Source: Pogostemon cablin (Eukaryota; Streptophyta; Magnoliopsida; Lamiales; Lamiaceae). From it: DNA of 64,000 nucleotides. The stretch covers positions 39,647,088 to 39,711,087 of the forward strand of contig CM042955.1 of NCBI GenBank assembly GCA_023678885.1. The letters run 5' to 3'. The translations under genes and the position numbers were made by a program. Below are positions 10,563-21,753 of the stretch, piece after piece. Numbering within the stretch: position 1 is the first letter of the stretch; each line of letters starts with the position of its first letter. Under the pieces are notes generated by a model. It had not been told where the DNA came from. It saw only the letters and a list, made by a program, of their open reading frames with translations, and searched no databases.

Positions 10563-11621
10563 TTGGTACCGTCGTGACTCTACGACGTTAAACATGAGCG
10601 CTTGTTGAGAGCTTACTCTTCCGTTTTATTGCTTTATTTCTTTTGTGTGAGTAAGAAATTTTTATATTTAAGATGCTTACTAATCAGCAATTACATCTCT
10701 TTTCAAACTTAGTTTCGACTTACGTTTTTACTAAGTTTGGGGGGTGTGATGTTATTACCTCATTGAAGCATTGAGAGTATAATCTTTTCTTTGTAATGTT
10801 GGTTAGGGGAGTTGGTTTTTGCGGCCATATTGAAATTTTAATCGATTTTGATGTGACGATTTTTTACAACTTGCCTAATGTTCAGTGGTTTTTGGTTATG
10901 TTTTCTTTTACGGAGATACTCATGAATGATATTATGTGGAACAATTTCAGAAGTTGTGCTCTAGATTGTACCTAATGAAGTTGTGTTGAAGTTTGAAGTA
11001 TGTAGTGAATGAAGAACACTCAGTTTTGGAAATCAGGAGGAAGGTTCGACCAAGTCTAGGAGAGGTTCGACCAGAGCCAGAGGTCGAACAAAAGCAGAGG
11101 AAGTCGTACCGGCGTTGAAAGTTGTCCAGAGAGGAGGTTCGACCTAAGCCATAGTGGTTCGACCTGATCAGGAGGTCGAACCTATGGTCGAACCTGTCAG
11201 TCGGAAGCACTCTGTTTTCCAGAAGAGGGGTTCGACCAATTCAAGGAAGGTTCGACCTGTTTAGCAAGTCGAACCCCTGGTCGAACCGAGAAGATCGTAT
11301 GTCTAGAAGAGAGGTTCGACCTCGCCATCCATGGTTCGACCTGTTCAGGTGGTCGAACCCGAGGTCGAACCAAGCCAGGTACGCGATTTAAGTTCGATTT
11401 TTCAGAGGGGTTCGATCACTTTTTCGAAACACCAAACCTCGAACCCTCTTCGAACCTCTACACCCTTGCACAAATTCTTCAATTACACTTGAATTCACAC
11501 TGATTACACAACACTACACCTTGAATTATCGATTCGGTCGTGGATTTGGGCGGATTTCATCGCGAGTTAGGGCTGAAATCGCGATTTTTGGTTGTTGTGT
11601 GTTCTCAATCGGTTGTTCACC
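10563..11621 (+). other. E1 post-pol spacer
   Basis: Non-coding stretch between pol and the post-pol ORF. Its first 200 bp (through AAACTTAGTTTCGACTTACG and a run of G near 10740) match E2 at about 26850-27040. The inverted-motif array follows (11042-11420), then a likely leader for the post-pol transcript. Confidence 0.7.
11042..11420 (+). repeat. Inverted-motif array in E1 post-pol spacer
   Basis: Third location of the GGTTCGACC/GGTCGAACC motif in E1, again mainly as two forward sites followed by two reverse sites (for example 11043-11090 and 11225-11290). Confidence 0.88.
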
Positions 11622-13667
11622 ATGGGCAAGTCACAAGGTATGTTTTTCCAACTCAATTACTCTAGGATTGAAGGTTTAGGTAAGAAATTCGATGTGAATG
11701 AGAGGATTGATGTTGAGAATGGTTGAATTTCATGGTGAATGTTGATATTTTGATTGGTTTCATATGAATTCTTGTTTCTTGGTTTTTGGTTGTTTGATTA
11801 TTGTTAGAACTTGAATTTTATGTTGATTGATCAAGGATATAGAACATATCATAGAATGAGCATGTTGATTTTGTTTGAAATTGATGAAATTGAAGTAGTT
11901 CATTGAGGGAAACATGTTGAATTTTTGATTGAATTGCTTGAATTGCTTAATGCATGATTGTTGGTTATGTTTTGATGATTAAGGAAGGTGTAATTGAAGA
12001 TGTTTGAGAATGTTGAATAAGCAAGTGGTGTTGAGATGATAGTTTGCTTGAATATGCATTGATGCTAGAAGTCTTGAGTAGAGTATGTGATGTGCTAGTA
12101 CAATACTTGCTTTCTTGTCTTGTTGGTTGGATTGAAGTATTTGTTTTCAGGAAAGGGATAAGGATCAAGTAAAGGAAAAGGAAAGGCATAAGAGGAGAGA
12201 TCAAAGAAGAGGCATGAAAGGCCTTCAAATTTGGATAAAGTAACAAGAAAACTGAGGCTACAAGATCGTTTACCTGATAACTTCAAGATTAGGATGCAAG
12301 ATTGGGATGAGATTAATGAGAAGTGGGAAGAAGTTTCAGACAAGATAGCTCGCACTCGATACCAAGATGATGAAGCGATGAGAATAATGAGAATAGGGGA
12401 TGATATATTTTGGATGTTTGATCAAGTAGGGATCCGACGATTCATGGAGTTGAAGAGGCCGATGTACTTCCATGTTACAGCGGAAGTAGTTTGCTCGTTT
12501 GAGATGGAGAAGGACCCGCTTGGATACCCCTATCGGTGTACGTTTCAGCTTGGTGGAGTGAGTAGGAGATGGACGTCTGAGGATTTCAACGAGCTGTTTG
12601 AGACGCCTTTGGAGATCCCTCGTTTAGAAAATGCTGCATTCAGAGTAAAGCGATTTTGGAGAGAGATCACTAGGGAGATTCATGATTATAAGACCAGACA
12701 GGCTCGTTCTTCCGCAATAAAGAACCCTGTCTTGAGGTACATGGACCGCATTCTGAGCAACACGTTGTTCGCCCGCTCGGAGGGGAGTGTTGTGTCTAGA
12801 GGAGAGCTATATGCCCTGTGGTGTATGCTGAATGGAGTGAAATTCAATGTTGGAGCTTATTTTATTGCGCAGCTGAATCGATTCAAGACCATTGGTTTTC
12901 AAAAAGTGAATATTGGAGGGTTATTGACGATCTTGGCTGAGCATTACAACTTGGATCTCACCGGCATTACACCAGTAGAAGGAGAACCCGATTTGATTAT
13001 GAGCACGTGCGCGAAGGGAGGGATTGCCCATTTTAGAAATGGAGATTGGTTTTTCACGAGAGGTCTCAAGCATTTCGAATTTATGTTCCCCTTCGACGTG
13101 AGCAACTTGACAACTATTCGAGAAGCAAGGAATAAGCTAATGAATTCTCTTGGACACACCGCTTTATCCGTGGCAGCGAAGTTGGGTGGTGATTGGAGAG
13201 CGGTAGCACAGATGTGTGCTGAGGGGAGGATGGCTGAGTTACAGCAGATCGTTGATCAAGGAGAGTTCCGTCCACCTCAGCCACAGCAGCCTGAAGAGGA
13301 GGATCAGGTAGATGAGCAGCCGGAGATGGAGATTCCGGAAGGAGAGCAGCATGATGCGCCTCAGCATGCTCCGAGACAGCAGCAGCGGCGAGCAGTTCCA
13401 GGTACTCGGGAGCAGCTTTGCTTGATTAATGAGCAGCTGATCGCGGTGGTAGCTGCACAGCAAGAGACGAACAGGCAACTCGCGCTCGCTAACGCCAACT
13501 ACGCCATGCTGAATGAAAGGTACTCTGCCTTGGATGAGCGTGTTGGTAGAGTGAGTAGTCGAGTGGATATGATGGATAAGCACATTACCAGTCTGTGCCG
13601 AGCTATGGAAAATAGAATGGATGAGAATGACGATGATGATGAGGATGATGATGCTCCTAGGGAGTAG
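11622..13667 (+). pseudogene. E1 post-pol ORF, ATHILA ORF-1 family, probably spliced
   Basis: The main open stretch (12192-13667, about 490 codons) matches the ATHILA ORF-1 family that occupies the env position in Athila elements. Visible parts are a basic start (RSKKRHER), a conserved ARTRYQDDEAMR region, a central domain (RNPVLRYM-like, here KNPVLRYMDRILSNTLF), and a Q/E-rich then Asp/Glu-rich tail ending DDDDEDDDAPRE. I see no signal peptide or membrane segment, so an envelope role is not supported. An upstream ATG (11622, MGKSQ) is followed by a GT-AG intron (11638-12150). Joining keeps the frame, but two TAA codons (12159-12161, 12189-12191) then break it. Function unknown. Confidence 0.8.
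11638..12150 (+). other. Candidate intron at the start of the E1 post-pol ORF
   Basis: Donor CAAG|GTATGT and acceptor TTGTTTTCAG|G, 513 bp, T-rich. The 16-nt first exon starts with ATG in the CACCATGG context. Exon phases join into the frame of the downstream ORF. E5 has a similar arrangement (49135-49821). Confidence 0.6.
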
Positions 13668-14960
13668 TTTCAGGTTTTCTTTTGGCTTCTCCGATTCATC
13701 TTATCTCCCATTATTCTTTTTATTTTTACAGATTGGGGTGTGATTCATGTGTGAGTGGCATGTACCTGATATAGTTGATCTTGTATCGTTGTTTTGTATA
13801 TGGGTTATTGATTATGTGCATTCATATGTTTACGTGTTTATTTTCATTTGGAAAGAGCATGAATAATTTGTTAAGTATATGGAATTCATGAGGAATTGAT
13901 TTTGATTATGTGCTATGAGGAGTATTAGGAATTGATTACTTATGTGAGGATTTGAGCCTTTATCATGATTAATCATGATAGTTTATTCTTGAGAGAATCA
14001 TTCGTATGAACGTATTCTAGAACTTGGCTTGGAGTCTTGTGTGACACTTACAATTGATGAAATATTAGGATATGATCTTAGGCCATTTTTGATTAATTGA
14101 GTCACTTAGCCAAATTTTACCTTTCCTAATGATTTTATAAATCTTTGGTAGCCCTGTTTGAGCCTTTTAAAAGCTTTTTTTTTTGGCAAGCCAAATATAA
14201 GAGCCTTAATTACCTTATTTGAGCTTTGAAAATACCCTATTCATTGGTAGAGAGAGTAAGGTGAATAAGTGTGGAAGAAACAAAGGGAAGATGGAATGAG
14301 GTTCAGTAAGAAAAGTGCATGGTTAAATCTTATTAGGGATAGTGCCTGAAATTGGTATCCCGAATTGCTTATACATGGGGCTTGAAGTTTTTAAGAAGCA
14401 GCCGAACGATGTTCGAGAAGGGTAGTGCCTATAACTGGTACCCGAGCAGTTAAAAGAAGAATGATGTTGATGCAAGGAAGAGAAGGAAAATTAATAATTA
14501 CAAATGCAAGAGAAGAATTGGAGGAGAATATGAAGCCGAATGAGAAATCAAGAACCTCCAAGGTAACTCTCTACTAGTGTATTAAGTTACTATGACCAAA
14601 TTTTCCTACCCTTTCCAAAGAGCCAACGTTACAACCTAGAAGCAAGTCCTTTGTGATCCTAGTATTAATCTAATGTAAGTTGATTTTTGAGACCTTTGCC
14701 AAGCTTATGGTTACGCGTGAATATGAATTGATATGAGTGTTTATACTAGCCTATAGTGCCTCACGCACGAGAGAAAGAGAGTAAAGACTTATCTTGTCAG
14801 TGAGATTACTTAGTACTCCGAATGGTGTGTGATTGGATTGATTTTACATGAGTGAAATATTTGATGCAAGTAATTCTTGTTTGATTCAATGAAGTGGCAT
14901 GGGTAATATGTGTTGTATTTGATCTTGTTGAATTATACACGACTCCTGTGGTTTAAATTG

Positions 14961-14980
14961 GTTGCCTCGGGACGAGCAAC
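14961..14980 (+). other. Hairpin just upstream of E1 polypurine tract
   Basis: GTTG(C)CTCG-GGA-CGAGCAAC: an 8-bp stem with one bulged base and a 3-nt loop. Equivalents sit at the same place in E2 (28751-28770), E4 (42593-42612, reversed) and E5 (46023-46042, reversed). Confidence 0.7.
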
Positions 14981-14984
14981 ATGT

Positions 14985-14997
14985 AAGTTTGGGGGTT
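14985..14997 (+). other. E1 polypurine tract
   Basis: AAGTTTGGGGGTT directly before the 3' LTR: the plus-strand primer site for reverse transcription. Confidence 0.8.
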
Positions 14998-16664
14998 TGA
15001 TGAGTGTGTAAATTCACAAGTTTGGCGCTATGTTTTGTGCTAGTTTTGGAGAGTTTTGATGTGGAAATAGGTGGAAAACCTATATATATTGTGAATTAGC
15101 ATGAATCAGGTGTTAATGGAGCTATTTGAGTGTTTTCTTAGCAAAAATGGAGTGAAAGAGCCAAGAATCGAAGAGACGGAGTCGAATCCACGCGAACCGC
15201 CCAAGAATTAGGTGGGTTCGACCTGGCTGGAGGAGGGTTCGACCTCTCCAGCAGGTCGAACCAACGTTGCTGAACGTGCAGAGATGGATTCGACCACGAC
15301 TCGGCTGGTTCGACCTGGCCATCAGGTCGAACCATGGTCAAACCAGTTTGCAAGAAAGAGGATTCGACCACGACGTTTGGGTTCGACTTGCCAGTTGGTC
15401 GAATCGGGAGCAGGAGTCGTCCAGTGCTGAGGTTCGACCTGGGTTCGACCAAGGCCTAAGTGGTTCGACCTGTCCAGAAGGTCGAACCTGTGCAGAATTC
15501 TTCCAGTAGCGGGGTTCGACCTGGGGTTCGACCTGTGGCCAGGGGTTCGACCTGTTTGACGTGGTCGAACCTGCGTGCGAGAACTTACTTTATTCGGATT
15601 TTCGAGGCCGAAACGCGTGAGATCACTTAGAAAGCCCATTCCAAGCCCTAGAGACGTGATTACAAGTATAAAAGGAGGCTCATACAGAGAATAAAGGGAG
15701 CTTTTGATCGTCAATCGTAAGAGAGACAAGAGTAGAGGTGGTGATCCATCCAGAGGGCTGTGATAGAGGTTCGCTGAAGGTTCAAGTAAGAATGATCAAT
15801 CTAACCATGATTGTTCCTAGATCAATCATGGGCTAGAACCACCTTGGTAGTTCTAGGGTTATGAAAGTTTCATGATGTAATTCGTGTTTCGTGTGTAAAA
15901 CTCCGTACAACACTACCTGTGGTTTGTTTTATATAAGATTGCATATTTAATCTATACTCATAGTCATTTTATACATCAATGATCGTTGTGTAGAGTCTGA
16001 ATACATAACATGGTTATTGATTGAGTGCGTTCACTACTGAGCAGGGTTTATTGTTATAATTCTAAGTGAAGGGATTCCGAAGTATTATTAGAACTGTCTT
16101 ATATGAATATTCATGAATTGAATTAAATTCGGGTTGATGAATAGGATGAAGAGTATAACTTTATAGTACCTAAAAAGGGAGATCAAATCGGGTTAGATTC
16201 TAGACGTAGAAGATAATTGATTATGATAGTACCTAGAAAGGGGGGTGAAGCATATCTCTTGCTCCGATGTTATTCACACGTGTCAAGCGCATATTTACTT
16301 GAGTCTATAGAGTAAACTTGCATGGTCTAGTGATGCGTCCACAAACCACAGGGCAGAGTCGGACACCATCACATGAAAATAAGAATTGCTAGTGAAACTG
16401 GATGACCCAACGAACTACCAATTATTCTTATTGATCACAACTCACTTCTCTCTACTCTTTGCTATTTCTTTTGTTATTTCGATTAGAAGTTATTATCCAT
16501 TAAACCTATTCAACTACCAAACATAGTCTAAATATACTAGAAGAATACAAAAATTGATATTTATCTGTCCCGTGGGTTCGATATTGTAACTTGGTCATCT
16601 TCGCGACTACAATTGATATCCTTATACTTGAGGATTAATTTGTGTGTTGAGAAAACCCCTATCA
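14998..16664 (+). repeat. E1 3' LTR
   Basis: 1667 bp, near-identical to the 5' LTR. The main difference is one extra 19-bp array step (about 15533-15552, an added GGGGTTCGACCTG). TATA box at about 15667-15675. Target duplication AGCAG follows. Confidence 0.95.
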
Positions 16665-16669
16665 AGCAG
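16665..16669. repeat. Target site duplication of E1, right copy
   Basis: AGCAG, identical to 2720-2724. Confidence 0.95.
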
Positions 16670-18480
16670 CGGTAACTGGAGACTGTTCTATCAGGCAGAA
16701 GGACGGATCGCGACGACGTGAAGTGGCGGCGGACCCTCGAACGGATAATGTGCGACTGATCCCAGTCGGTTGCACCGGTGGTGTGCTGCAGTCGCGCCGC
16801 TGTTCGATTTCCAGGCTTGGTTGTCGGTGGCTGTCGATTGGCAGCGTGTGCATCGCTGGAATTTATGGCGGCCTGTAAGGATGGTCGCCGGCTTGATTTC
16901 GCTGGCGATGTCATGGCAGATGGGCACTGCTGGGAGATCTTGCACGGCCGGTGGCGAGGGCGCCAGCAGCAGTTCGTTGGCGGTGGCTGTCGAGGCTGTC
17001 AAGGGACGACCGAAATCGGCTGTCCAGTCGGCGACACAACGTGAAGGTGGCTGCCGATTGAATCTGGGAAGAGGCTAGGCACTGTCATGACTCGGGAACA
17101 CGACGAGTCTTCGGCGGGCTGACGGCGCCATCGCCAAGATCAGCGGCGCCGAGATAGTCGCGTGTGTGTTGTCGTCCGTGTAAAGATTGCGGCTCGAAGA
17201 ATTAAAGGCAGCAGGGTATTTGGGCTGCTGGGCCCAATATTAATAATGTGTTGCAGGGCCTAATTATTTGTTAAAATCCTATTGGGCTGCCTTGTTTTAA
17301 TTTGGTTTTGGGCTGTTCAAATGGGCCCCATTTTAATTAAAATGGATATGGGCTGTTGGACCTTAATTGCTGTATTTAATTAATTGTGGGTAATGGGCCA
17401 AGCATGAAATTAATTTTAATAAGCTAATTTTGTGCTTGTGGGCTTGGTGGATTTAATTTGGTTTTGGGCTGAGTATATGGGTCATGGATAATGGGTTTGA
17501 TTAATTATTTAGTCTGCTGCTCTTTTTGTGCTTATTTGTTACTCTAGGGCCCAATTAATTGATCCACTTTTTATGCAATTAATTATGATATATAACTGAT
17601 TTAATTGTTTTAACTTGACAATTAATTGTTATATATGAAATGCATGTTCTACGTGATTTATTTATTTAAATTGTTGTTAATAGAAGCATGCTAAGATGTA
17701 TATTTTATTTCAGAATATTATATGCATGTTAAAAACCCTCGGTGTTAAATAACTAAGTGGGAGAGGGGATTGATAAATAATTCCCGCGGCCTCCATTATT
17801 GGTTTGTAAGTGATGCAAGTATACTTGCGTGTTGGCATAGACCTTCCTCCCCATCGGATGAGTATATTTGTGGATCACTGTTACAGACTTCATTAAATAA
17901 TTATTGTTTGTAATGTGATGCAAATGAACTTGCGTGTTGGCTTAGACCTTCCTCCCCATCGGATGAGTTTATTTGCGGATCACTGTACAAACTTATAATT
18001 GATAATCGTAGGAAGTTATCCTAGTGCGTGTGTACTTCTCCATCTGTAAGGCACACAAACTTGGGCCGCGGACTTGGGATTAAATAATGGTGTACACTTA
18101 GGTGTAAATAATAAGTATCCTCCCCATCGAAGTCACTACTGTTATTTGCATGGCTAAAGAGGAACCGACTATTAATTATTTTGTCATAAAGTTAGGTTGA
18201 CAAATGAAATTAATGGGTAAAACCTTCTCTTGTAAATGTTCGGGTTTGTAAACGTCCACACTATCGTGGCTTGCAGACTCACGGTGCTTGAGATGTCGGT
18301 GAATTTTATTTTATATTATTTTGAGGGAATCAATATAAAAGAATAAAATTCGAAGATTTGATCAGTAAATTTATTTGTGATTCTCTGAATTTCGAATGGT
18401 TTTATTTCACTAATTGTTAACTAAAAGACATTATATTTACTTGTCCAAATTAGATGATTAGAAAAGAATCTTGGTTTTGA
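16670..18480 (+). other. C1 non-coding leader, part 2
   Basis: Continuation of the copia leader: GC-rich to about 17190, then AT-rich with repeated GGGCTG/GGGCC words. A two-unit tandem repeat lies at 17810-17990. No recognised coding domain. The long 5' leader is shared in position with copia C2. Confidence 0.6.
17810..17990 (+). repeat. Two-unit tandem repeat in C1 leader
   Basis: Two units of about 105 bp period, each with GTGATGCAA, ACTTGCGTGTTGGC, CTTCCTCCCCATCGGATGAG and GGATCACTGT. A diverged two-unit version is in the reversed leader of C2 (38085-38275), so it is an old feature of this copia lineage. Confidence 0.75.
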
Positions 18481-21400
18481 AAATTACTGCTTAAGAAAAT
18501 ACATGTGTATTCTCACAAAGGACGTCTCATGATGCCTATTAAAGTCTCTAGTGAAGAGATGAGAGGTTCATAGAAATATGATGGTCTCATGTAACTCTTC
18601 GGATGCTTGAGTAAATTAAAAGGCAGAAGATCATGGTTGAATTGATGAATGAATTGGAAAAGCTTGGAATAGAAATTGAAAGGGAAACCTAAATCAATAT
18701 ATTCTTCACAATTTGCCTGGATGTTTTGAGCAAGTTCTACCTGAAATACGAGAGGTTGTATATGGTGGGAAACTTCTAACAAAACATGTGGCAAAAGAAA
18801 GCCATTTTTCAACATGATGTGAACAAGTTTAATATCTTATTTACTAATGGTTTAAACATAATTAGTGATGGCATCTACTGACATGAAGCATGTAGATACT
18901 GGAATCACTAAATGTTTATCACTGAGTAAGGATAAGATTGTTAATAACATGGGTAAAACTACAAAGGTAGTGGCTATTGCAGTGGGAGTTGTTTATTTAT
19001 CTCATGATAAGAATAAATGATTGATTATGAGAAATTGTCTTTACGTACATTTCATAGAAAGAATTTAATTTCGGTTTCTATGCATTAACGGATGGATACT
19101 TCATTTCATTTAAATGATATGGTCATAGTAATGAGGAATGAGGCTATAATCCGTTAAAGTACGTTGGTGGATAAAAAGTATACTCTTGAATCATGTACAT
19201 CCCACAGATGCAATAAATAGTAATTAAATAATGCATCTTCTAATATAAGTAAGAGAAAGGAACCTTCGGAAATGAACTAAACATACATTTGGCATCTATG
19301 ACTAATTCATTTTACTTGAGTAGGATTCAAAAGTTGATAGCCAATAGACCATAAGGTTTATCTGAAGTGGAAACTATCGGACTTGCTAGTCTTGCTTGGA
19401 AGTAAAAATGATTAACTGCCTTTTCAAGGCTGTGGGTGTAGAGCTAAAGATATATATGTTGGAATTAGTTCATTCTGATTCAAGCAAACCTAATATTATC
19501 CAGGCGAGAGGTGGTTATGAATATTCGAAGATTATTCTGGAAACCAATATATTTATATGATGCACTGCATGTCTAAGTTCTTTGATTAATTCAAGAATTG
19601 TAAGGCTGGTACAGTGAAGCGTCATGGAAAATATATTAAGTCATTACGATTCAATCATGATGGCGAATACCTCTTGTGATAGTTAGGAGCTATTGATCAG
19701 AAGTTGAGATTAAATCTCAAGTTGACTACACCGGGTATGCCCCACACTGAATGGTGTGGTGGATAGAAGGAATAAGGCTCTTATGGTTATGATTAGATAG
19801 ATGATGAATTATTTGGAATAATTAAATTTATTTTATGGATATGCCCTAGATACAGTAATTCGTGAAATATTTGTCTGTATATGGGATATCCTAGAAAAAT
19901 GGAGGGTGATTTATTTAGTCCAAAAGATCGAAGGGTGATTGTCAACACAAACACTGGATTTTTTGGAAAAGGACTATGTAATAAATCATAAACCCATGTA
20001 TGAGTTGTTCTAAAGGAAGTGAGAGAAAAACACAAAGTTAAAGTACGAATTGTACAAGAGGATATGCCACAAGGTAAACTCCAACGCGTGTCACGTCTGA
20101 TACACAAATACATATAGTGCCTTATTGTAGTGGGAGGATTGTATGACAACCCATAAATATATGTTTTGGGAGAGTCGTGAGACTTGATCCCTAGTGAACA
20201 TGGTATTATCCCACGGATACGACGTAGCACTACAAGATGAAAATGCGGAATCTTAGTAAGTTGCAATGAATGTTGAAATAGAATCTAGGGATTCTATATT
20301 AAGTCTGGGAACTTGTATGACCACTAAATGGTGTAAAAGCCATTGCAAGTGGTCAAAGGAAATAAAAGAGGATCATATGGAAAGGTGAAAACCTTGGAAG
20401 CAAAGCTTGTTGCGAAAAAGTGTACTCAGAAAGAAATAGTTCGATTATGAGGAAACATGTTCGCTGGTATCTATGCTTATGTTGATCCGGATTCTTTTAT
20501 TGCTGCAATGAGGAACAGCAAATAGATGTCAAAGACAGCTTTCCTGATTGTAATTCTTGAGGAAAACATCTATGTGAAGCAAACAGAGTAATTCATTGCA
20601 AAGTACTAATAGCATTTTGATAGTAAGCTTAAAATTGTCCAGCGATGGACCAAAGCAAGCTTTAAGATCGTGAAGCATCTGTTTTGATTAGGTAATCCAG
20701 TGGCATGGATTTAAATCAATGAGCGGATGAGTCTTGTGTGTTGTAAAGAGTGACGGAAACGTGGTGGTATTTTTTGTACTATACGTAGATAGTATCTTGC
20801 TCATTGGAGACAATGAAAGAGTATTATCGAGCGTATGGGTAAGGTTAATAAAGCGGTAGAGATGAAGGACTTAAGAAAGGCAAAATATATCCTTTTAATC
20901 ACGGTAATACGGATCACAAAAAGGACATTATGCTTATCTCAAGTTTCATAAATGATACAGTCCATACTCGTTTAGCATGTGAATTTATCTAAGTGAATGT
21001 CTTTGAGACACAAGAAGAAGATAAAGAGGATGAAAGCGGTTCCTTATGCTCCGGCGAATAAAGAAGCTTAATCTAAGGAATGCTATGAACAATGTTGGAT
21101 ATCTGGATGCATGAACAGTGGGTATCAACGTAACCCGGAACAAGAATGATGAACTGTGGTAAGACATATATAAAGTGCCTGAGAAGGACTGGAAATTATA
21201 TGTGGACTTACTGGACAGATTCACTGCTTCTTGCGGATTACGTAGATTCGGATTTTTTAGTCAGATTGGACGGCAGTAAATTCACCTCAAAGGTTATGTG
21301 TTTAATCTTAGAAAGTAGAGTCATAATGTGGAGGAGTGTTATATAGAAATATATTTCAGACTCCGGACTCCATCATGGAAAGATGATGAATTGGAGGCTA

Positions 21401-21650
21401 TGAGGCAGCCAAAGTATCTATATGACTCTAGAGACTTAATGATGGACTTTGAAGTGTTTCTAAGTTTGCCCAAGGTAATCACAATTTACATTGATGATAT
21501 TGGTGCAGTTGCAAACTTGAAGAAATCACAAGTCCATAAGGCAATTAAACACATGGAGCGCGAGTACCACCTGTTACGAGAAATCGTATGATGAGGGGAA
21601 GGTTTTTGTCGCCTAGATTGTATCGGATGATGACCTAGTAAACCATTTAC
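18480..21650 (+). pseudogene. C1 copia gag-pol, heavily decayed
   Basis: Ty1/copia polyprotein in the order gag, protease, integrase, RT, RNase H, with many stops and frameshifts. Recognisable pieces are a gag remnant (about 18490-18830), a pre-integrase region near 18960-19110 (VAIAVGVVYLSHDKNK-like), an integrase C-terminal part near 19880-20090 (SPKDRRVIVNTN, then NHKPMYEL), the start of RT near 20380-20440 (KTLEAKLVAKKCTQKE), and RNase H at 21328-21591 (IYIDDIGAVANLKKS, KHMEREYHLLREIV). Integrase precedes RT, which is diagnostic of copia against gypsy. The 3' end duplicates 1-655. Non-functional. Confidence 0.85.
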
Positions 21651-21753
21651 AAGGACCTTAAGGCGAGAGCTTTTAATGGTCGTGTAGTGGGAGTAGGAAT
21701 CAGATGTATGGCAGAAGACATGACAGCATAGTCTTTTAGTATAAGTGGGAGAT

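Larger units (their letters stand above)
13668..14997 (+). other. E1 3' spacer up to the polypurine tract
   Basis: Non-coding. It holds a block conserved in E2, E4 and E5 (14074-14113, GATCTTAGGCCA... and GAGTCACTTAGCCAA), two TAGTGCCT-type motifs (about 14340 and 14424), a hairpin (14961-14980) and the polypurine tract. Confidence 0.7.
2725..16664 (+). mobile_element. Complete Athila-type Ty3/gypsy retrotransposon E1
   Basis: A 13.9-kb element with two LTRs (2725-4372 and 14998-16664), an exact 5-bp target duplication, a tRNA-Asp primer site, gag, pol (protease, RT, RNase H, integrase in gypsy order), a long spacer, a post-pol ORF of the ATHILA family, and a polypurine tract. Size, primer and third ORF all fit the Athila lineage. 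gag and pol carry stops and a frame break and the RT active site is altered, so it is not autonomous now. It lies inside copia C1. It is the youngest large insertion in the nest. Confidence 0.95.

Noticed and set aside
2939..11420. GTTCGA cores as RNA polymerase III B boxes (tRNA or SINE)
   Set aside because: The core resembles a B box, but the last consensus base is usually wrong, and no A box, tRNA fold or SINE tail is seen.
11622..13667. Post-pol ORFs as true envelope proteins
   Set aside because: No signal peptide, membrane anchor or glycoprotein features are visible in E1, E5 or E6; only position suggests env.
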